DNA from: Ramlibacter sp.
GTDB taxonomy: Bacteria; Pseudomonadota; Gammaproteobacteria; Burkholderiales; Burkholderiaceae_C
DNA length: 8,332 bases
Reading direction: 5' to 3'
Assembly (NCBI GenBank): GCA_021156245.1
Contig: JAJNBO010000457.1
Span: forward strand, 1-8,332
This document shows positions 5,477 to 8,332 of this stretch, piece after piece. Below the pieces are notes generated by a model, which ran no database searches, was not told the DNA's origin, and saw only the letters and a list, made by a program, of their open reading frames with translations. The translations under genes were made by a program, and so were the position numbers. The stretch's first letter is position 1, and the number at the start of each line of letters is the position of its first letter.

Positions 5477-5540
5477 AGCGGCAATGAAGCCACGAAAGAA
5501 TTCAGGTCTTGACAGGACGGGCTGTAGCTGAACTGTTCGA

Positions 5541-5618
5541 GCCGGCGGTGTCGCTGCGCGAACTTGCCCTACGGGGGCTACGGAATCCGCGTAGGCCGGT
5601 TCGCGAAGCGACCCCGGC
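5541..5618 (-). repeat. Long imperfect hairpin just after zapA
   Basis: It starts 8 nt after the zapA stop. GCCGG at one end pairs with CCGGC at the other. Inside, TCGCTTCGCGAAC pairs with GTTCGCGCAGCGA (one mismatch) and CCTACG with CGTAGG, leaving a loop of about 16 nt. No T run follows, so it is not a standard terminator. It may be a REP-like palindromic element or an mRNA-processing or stability structure between zapBA and 6S RNA. Confidence 0.65.
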
Positions 5619-5626
5619 ATGCAGCT

Positions 5627-5971
5627 TCAGAGCAGCCGTCCGTCGTCGGCCAGGGCCTGGTCCAGGCGCACCATCAATTGCGCGAGGCGCACGTCCTCGG
5701 CGAGGTTGCGCATGCCGGTCATCGTGCCATCGGGCTGGGCGAACTGTGCGGCATGGATGGCGGGTGCGCTCGCCCGGTCCGCCACGTCGAACGCGAGGTT
5801 CAGCGCCGCGAGCACCGCGATGCGGTCGCGCGCCTTCACCTTGCCCGCGTCGCGGATCTTGCACATCGCCGTGTCGACTTTCTCCACGGCTTCAAGCAGG
5901 CGCTGTTCGCCGCCGGCGGGGCACCCGAGCAGGTAGCTCTGGCCCATGATCTGGACTTCCAGCTGTTTCAT
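5627..5971 (-). CDS. zapA: Cell division protein ZapA
   Basis: This 114-residue cytoplasmic protein bundles FtsZ filaments at the division ring. It has the family pattern: a short N-terminal beta segment Q-L-E-V-Q-I-M-G-Q-S-Y-L-L-G-C-P at about 3-18, then a helix with L-L-E-A-V-E-K-V-D-T-A-M at about 25-36. R-D-R-I-A-V-L-A-A-L-N-L-A-F at about 48-61 leads into the C-terminal coiled coil. The length is typical. The ATG overlaps the TGA of the upstream zapB-like gene (ATGA), indicating translational coupling. 6S RNA lies downstream, a syntenic pairing conserved from gamma- to betaproteobacteria, which supports both calls. Confidence 0.93.
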   Translation of the reverse strand: MKQLEVQIMGQSYLLGCPAGGEQRLLEAVEKVDTAMCKIRDAGKVKARDRIAVLAALNLAFDVADRASAPAIHAAQFAQPDGTMTGMRNLAEDVRLAQLMVRLDQALADDGRLL

Positions 5972-6180
5972 GCGGGGGTGTTGAGGTCCGGAAGGCGCTC
6001 GAGCAGCGCATCGACGCGCGAACGCGCCGCCGACAGGCGCGACTTGAGCGAGTCGCGCTCCTGCGTGAGCAGGTCGACCTGCTCCGCCAGCAGCGCATTG
6101 GTGCGTTGCAACTCCTCGTACCGCACGAGCAGGCGCTCGACGCGTTCGACGAGAGGGTCGATCTGGGAGCCACTGGCCAT
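5968..6180 (-). CDS. zapB: Small coiled-coil protein, ZapB-like (TIGR02449 type)
   Basis: This 70-residue protein is almost entirely one predicted coiled coil from about residue 8 to 62 (V-E-R-L-L-V-R-Y-E-E-L-Q-R-T-N-A-L-L, then Q-E-R-D-S-L-K-S-R-L). That is the pattern of the small proteins that precede zapA in betaproteobacteria and are annotated as ZapB or TIGR02449. Its likely role is in the Z-ring with ZapA; the symbol rests on position and architecture. I chose the ATG at 6180. A GTG at 6207 would add nine residues, but the ATG lies exactly 6 nt after a TACAAT -10 box, so it could be read from a leaderless mRNA. No Shine-Dalgarno sequence precedes either start. Confidence 0.85.
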   Translation of the reverse strand: MASGSQIDPLVERVERLLVRYEELQRTNALLAEQVDLLTQERDSLKSRLSAARSRVDALLERLPDLNTPA

Positions 6181-6186
6181 TCGGGA

Positions 6187-6221
6187 ATTGTAGGGTTTTG
6201 TTTCCACGACCGCTCTACAAT
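6187..6221. promoter_or_regulatory. Divergent promoter with mirror-image -10 boxes (zapB / btuB)
   Basis: ATTGTAG (6187-6193) and CTACAAT (6215-6221) are perfect reverse complements, so TACAAT appears as a -10 box on both strands. The minus copy is 6 nt before the zapB ATG. The plus copy ends 6 nt before position 6228, at the edge of the riboswitch P1 stem. The 21 bases between the arms must hold both -35 regions, neither of which has a good consensus. Confidence 0.6.
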
Positions 6222-6226
6222 CGCCC

Positions 6227-6457
6227 CGTTGGTGCCCGCGGTGTGGTTCACATGCCGCAGTTCAACGGGAAGCAGGAGGGTGGTGCGCGCCAGGCGCGCG
6301 CGCCGTCCAACCTGCGCTGCCCCCGCAACGGTAAGCGGAGGCATGCGGCGCTCGCGCCGCGTGCCACCTTCATCAATCGAGCCACTGGGGCCGCCTGAAA
6401 CAGCGGCCCTGGGAAGGCGATGGAGGCGACCTCCGCCAGCCCGGATACCGGCCAACG
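6227..6457 (+). ncRNA. Cobalamin riboswitch
   Basis: Conserved elements appear in order. P1 is formed by CGTTGG (6227-6232) and CCAACG (6452-6457), with GGTGCCC after the 5' strand. GGGAAGCAGG is at about 6268-6277 and CTGCCCCCGCAACGGTAAGC at about 6317-6336. GCCACTGGGG is at 6381-6390 and CCTGGGAAGGCG at about 6408-6419. The B12 box CCAGCCCGGATACCGGCC is at about 6436-6453. Adenosylcobalamin or a related cobamide binding should repress the downstream receptor gene. The arm after GGGAAGCAGG is longer than usual and carries a GC-rich insertion (see findings). Confidence 0.95.
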
Positions 6458-6461
6458 AGGT

Positions 6462-6516
6462 GGCCGCGCGCTTGCGCGCGGCCGTGACGCCCACACCGCC
6501 GGCGGGGAAGCCGGCG
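6462..6516 (+). promoter_or_regulatory. Riboswitch expression-platform hairpins
   Basis: Two perfect stems follow the aptamer: 6462-6471 with 6474-6483, and 6497-6503 with 6510-6516. The second ends just before GAGGG (6516-6520), a possible ribosome-binding sequence, and holds GGGGAA in its loop. Neither is followed by a T run, so control is more likely at translation initiation than by intrinsic termination. This is inferred. Confidence 0.55.
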
Positions 6517-6544
6517 AGGGCACTTGACTTCGTTTATTCCTTTC

Positions 6545-8332
6545 ATGCCTTCATCCCGGTTCCCGGCGCTCGCCGCCCTCGCGGCCGCTGCCGCCTGCTC
6601 GTCTTCCGCCCTCGCGCAGCCTTCGTTGACGGAGGTCGTGGTCTCCGCGAGCCGCACCGAACAACGCGTCCAGGACGCACTGCCCTCGACGACGCTCATC
6701 ACCCGCCAGCAGATCGAGCAGGCGCAGGCCTCCGACCTGCCGGCCTTGCTGCGCAGCGTCGCCGGCCTCGACATCGCGCAGGCCGGCGGCGCGGGGACGG
6801 TGTCCAGCACCTTCCTGCGCGGCGCCGAATCCCGGCACACGCTGGTGCTGGTCGACGGCGTGGCGGTGAACAACCTGCACTTCGGCACGCCGGCCCTGGA
6901 GCACCTGCCGCTGGCCGACGTCGAGCGCATCGAGATCGTCCGCGGCAACGTCTCCAGCCTGTACGGGAGCAATGCGGTGGGGGGCGTGATCCAGATCTTC
7001 ACGCGCCAGCCCGGCGCGACGCCGCAGGCCCGCTTCAGCGCGCAGGGCGGCACGGGCGGCTTCGCGCAGGCCAGCGCCAGCGGCTCCGTGAAGCTGCCCT
7101 CGGGCACCGGCTTGCGGGCCACCGTGGAAACGCTGCGCGACGAAGGCTTCAACACGACGCGGCAGGACCAGCGGCCGGGCACCAATCCCGACCGCGACGG
7201 CTATCGCCGCCGTTCGCAGAGCCTGGCGCTCACGCAGGATCTCGGCGCCGACCAGTCGCTGGGCTTTTCCTTGCGCGACGCCCGCGGGACGACCGAGTAC
7301 GACAACCAGTTCGGCCCGGCCACGCAGCCCGACGCTTCGCGATTCCACGAAAGCGGCGTCACCGTCTCGGGCAAGTTCCGGCTCGGGGACGTGCGTCTGA
7401 ACGCCCTGGCCAGCCGCTCCGACGACAACCTGGACACCGACATCACGGCGTTCCCTTTCTTCGTGCATTCCCGCAGCGACACCGTGCAGTTCGACGCCGA
7501 ATGGCAGCTGCGCCCCGGCCACCGGCTCACGGCGGGCCTCGAGCATGGCCGCCAGCGCCTGCGCAGCGACACCGTGTACGACCGCTCCACGCGCACGCTC
7601 GATAGCGGCCGGGTCGGCTATGCGCTGGACACGGCGTCGCACCAGTTGCAGCTGAATCTGCGGCAGGACCGCTACAGCGATTTCGGCTCGGCCAGCACCT
7701 GGCTGGCAGCGTACGGCTACCGGCTGACGGACGCCTGGCGCGTCAGCGCTTCCGCCTCCACCGGCTTCACCGCCCCCACGTTCAACGACCTGTACTACCC
7801 GTTCGGCCTGGGCAATCCGGACCTGAGGCCGGAGCGGGTGAAGTCGGCCGAGCTCGGCGTGCAGTACACGGCCGACGCGCACGAACTGCGCGCCACGCTG
7901 TTCGAGAACCGCTTCACCGACCTGATCGCCAGCGACGCCTTCTTCCGGCGCCTGAACATCGGCCATGCGCGCACGCGCGGCGTGGAGCTGGCGTACCGTG
8001 GCCGCGTCGCCGGCAACGACGTCCACGCGGGGCTCACGCGGCAGGACCCGCGGGACCTCGACACGGACACGCGGTTGCTGCGCCGGGCCTCCACACTGGC
8101 GCAGGTGTCGCTCTCGCGCGCGGTGGCTGCCTGGCAACTCGGCGGCAACCTGCGCTACAGCGGAGCGCGCGACGACAGCGGCGTGCCGTCGAACGTCCGC
8201 GTGCGCGTGGGCTCGCTCACCTTGCTCGACCTCACCGCGGCGTACCGGGCCACCCCGGAGTGGAGTTTCTTCGCACGGGTGGAGAACCTGTTCGATCGCG
8301 ACTACCAGACGATCTACGGCTACCAGCAGGCC
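6545..8332 (+). CDS. btuB: TonB-dependent cobalamin outer-membrane receptor BtuB (C-terminus cut by window)
   Basis: 596 codons are present and the frame is open to the edge, where E-N-L-F-D-R-D-Y-Q-T-I-Y-G-Y-Q-Q indicates that only the final beta strand is missing. It imports vitamin B12 across the outer membrane using TonB energy. The signal peptide covers about residues 1-24 (cut after A-L-A). The TonB box is E-V-V-V-S-A at about 30-35. The plug domain spans about 40-155 and contains L-R-G-A-E-S-R-H-T-L-V-L-V-D-G-V at about 91-106 and Y-G-S-N-A-V-G-G-V-I at about 140-149. A 22-strand barrel with alternating aromatic strands follows. The upstream cobalamin riboswitch confirms the substrate class. 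The ATG at 6545 has no good ribosome-binding site. An in-frame TTG at 6524, closely preceded by GAGGG, is an alternative that would lengthen the signal peptide by seven residues. Confidence 0.93.
   Translation, partial: MPSSRFPALAALAAAAACSSSALAQPSLTEVVVSASRTEQRVQDALPSTTLITRQQIEQAQASDLPALLRSVAGLDIAQAGGAGTVSSTFLRGAESRHTLVLVDGVAVNNLHFGTPALEHLPLADVERIEIVRGNVSSLYGSNAVGGVIQIFTRQPGATPQARFSAQGGTGGFAQASASGSVKLPSGTGLRATVETLRDEGFNTTRQDQRPGTNPDRDGYRRRSQSLALTQDLGADQSLGFSLRDARGTTEYDNQFGPATQPDASRFHESGVTVSGKFRLGDVRLNALASRSDDNLDTDITAFPFFVHSRSDTVQFDAEWQLRPGHRLTAGLEHGRQRLRSDTVYDRSTRTLDSGRVGYALDTASHQLQLNLRQDRYSDFGSASTWLAAYGYRLTDAWRVSASASTGFTAPTFNDLYYPFGLGNPDLRPERVKSAELGVQYTADAHELRATLFENRFTDLIASDAFFRRLNIGHARTRGVELAYRGRVAGNDVHAGLTRQDPRDLDTDTRLLRRASTLAQVSLSRAVAAWQLGGNLRYSGARDDSGVPSNVRVRVGSLTLLDLTAAYRATPEWSFFARVENLFDRDYQTIYGYQQA

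Noticed and set aside
5509..5537. Plus-strand promoter beginning TTGACA
   Set aside because: No acceptable -10 box occurs at 16-18 bp, and no plus-strand gene follows.
5258..5620. Open frame on the minus strand of 120 residues containing two copies of a 16-residue repeat
   Set aside because: It lies over the 6S RNA gene, its promoter and the zapA hairpin. The peptide repeat is only the 48-bp duplication read in frame, and the rest looks like no protein.
6106..7605. Long plus-strand open frame of 499 residues across the riboswitch and btuB
   Set aside because: It is an out-of-frame, arginine-rich reading of high-GC DNA. The true btuB frame starts at 6545 and shows plug and barrel motifs.
6551..8137. 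Long minus-strand open frame of 528 residues opposite btuB
   Set aside because: It is antisense to btuB, with composition typical of GC-rich shadow frames and no recognisable domain.

Overview
The window is GC-rich DNA, probably from a betaproteobacterium of the Comamonadaceae (Variovorax, Ramlibacter or Acidovorax type). Three things suggest this: a tct operon with a Bug-type receptor, the zapB-zapA-6S RNA order, and a TonB-dependent cobalamin receptor under a cobalamin riboswitch. The family is inferred from gene content, not from a database match.

Positions 1-1739 (minus strand) hold a tripartite tricarboxylate transporter operon, read tctC (periplasmic receptor) to tctB (small membrane subunit) to tctA (large permease, only its first 35 codons are inside). 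A perfect GC-rich hairpin separates tctC from tctBA, and several perfect dyads lie in the tctC leader. Upstream is an unrecognised 102-residue gene (1960-2268, minus), divergent from a CbbR-like LysR regulator (2392-3324, plus) that may be translated from a leaderless mRNA.

The LysR gene converges on a formyltransferase-family gene (3439-4292, minus). Between them lies a 37-bp imperfect inverted repeat that runs into the LysR gene and supplies its stop codon. The formyltransferase resembles the hydrolase domain of 10-formyltetrahydrofolate dehydrogenase and carries a one-base frameshift near 3568. Upstream of it is a TauE/SafE-family permease (4328-5158, minus).

The most unusual element is at 5217-5438 (minus). 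It is a 6S RNA gene (ssrS) recognised from its closing stem, its 3' central-bubble hairpin and its apical motif. It lies in the usual place, downstream of zapB-zapA, with its own -10 box and a strong intrinsic terminator. Its apical arm contains a perfect 48-nt tandem duplication, making the RNA about 222 nt instead of about 174 nt and probably giving it two apical hairpins.

Positions 5627-6180 (minus) encode zapA and a zapB-like coiled-coil protein with a 4-nt overlap. A compact divergent promoter with mirror-image -10 boxes separates them from a cobalamin riboswitch (6227-6457, plus) and the btuB outer-membrane receptor gene (6545 to the window end, lacking only its C-terminus).
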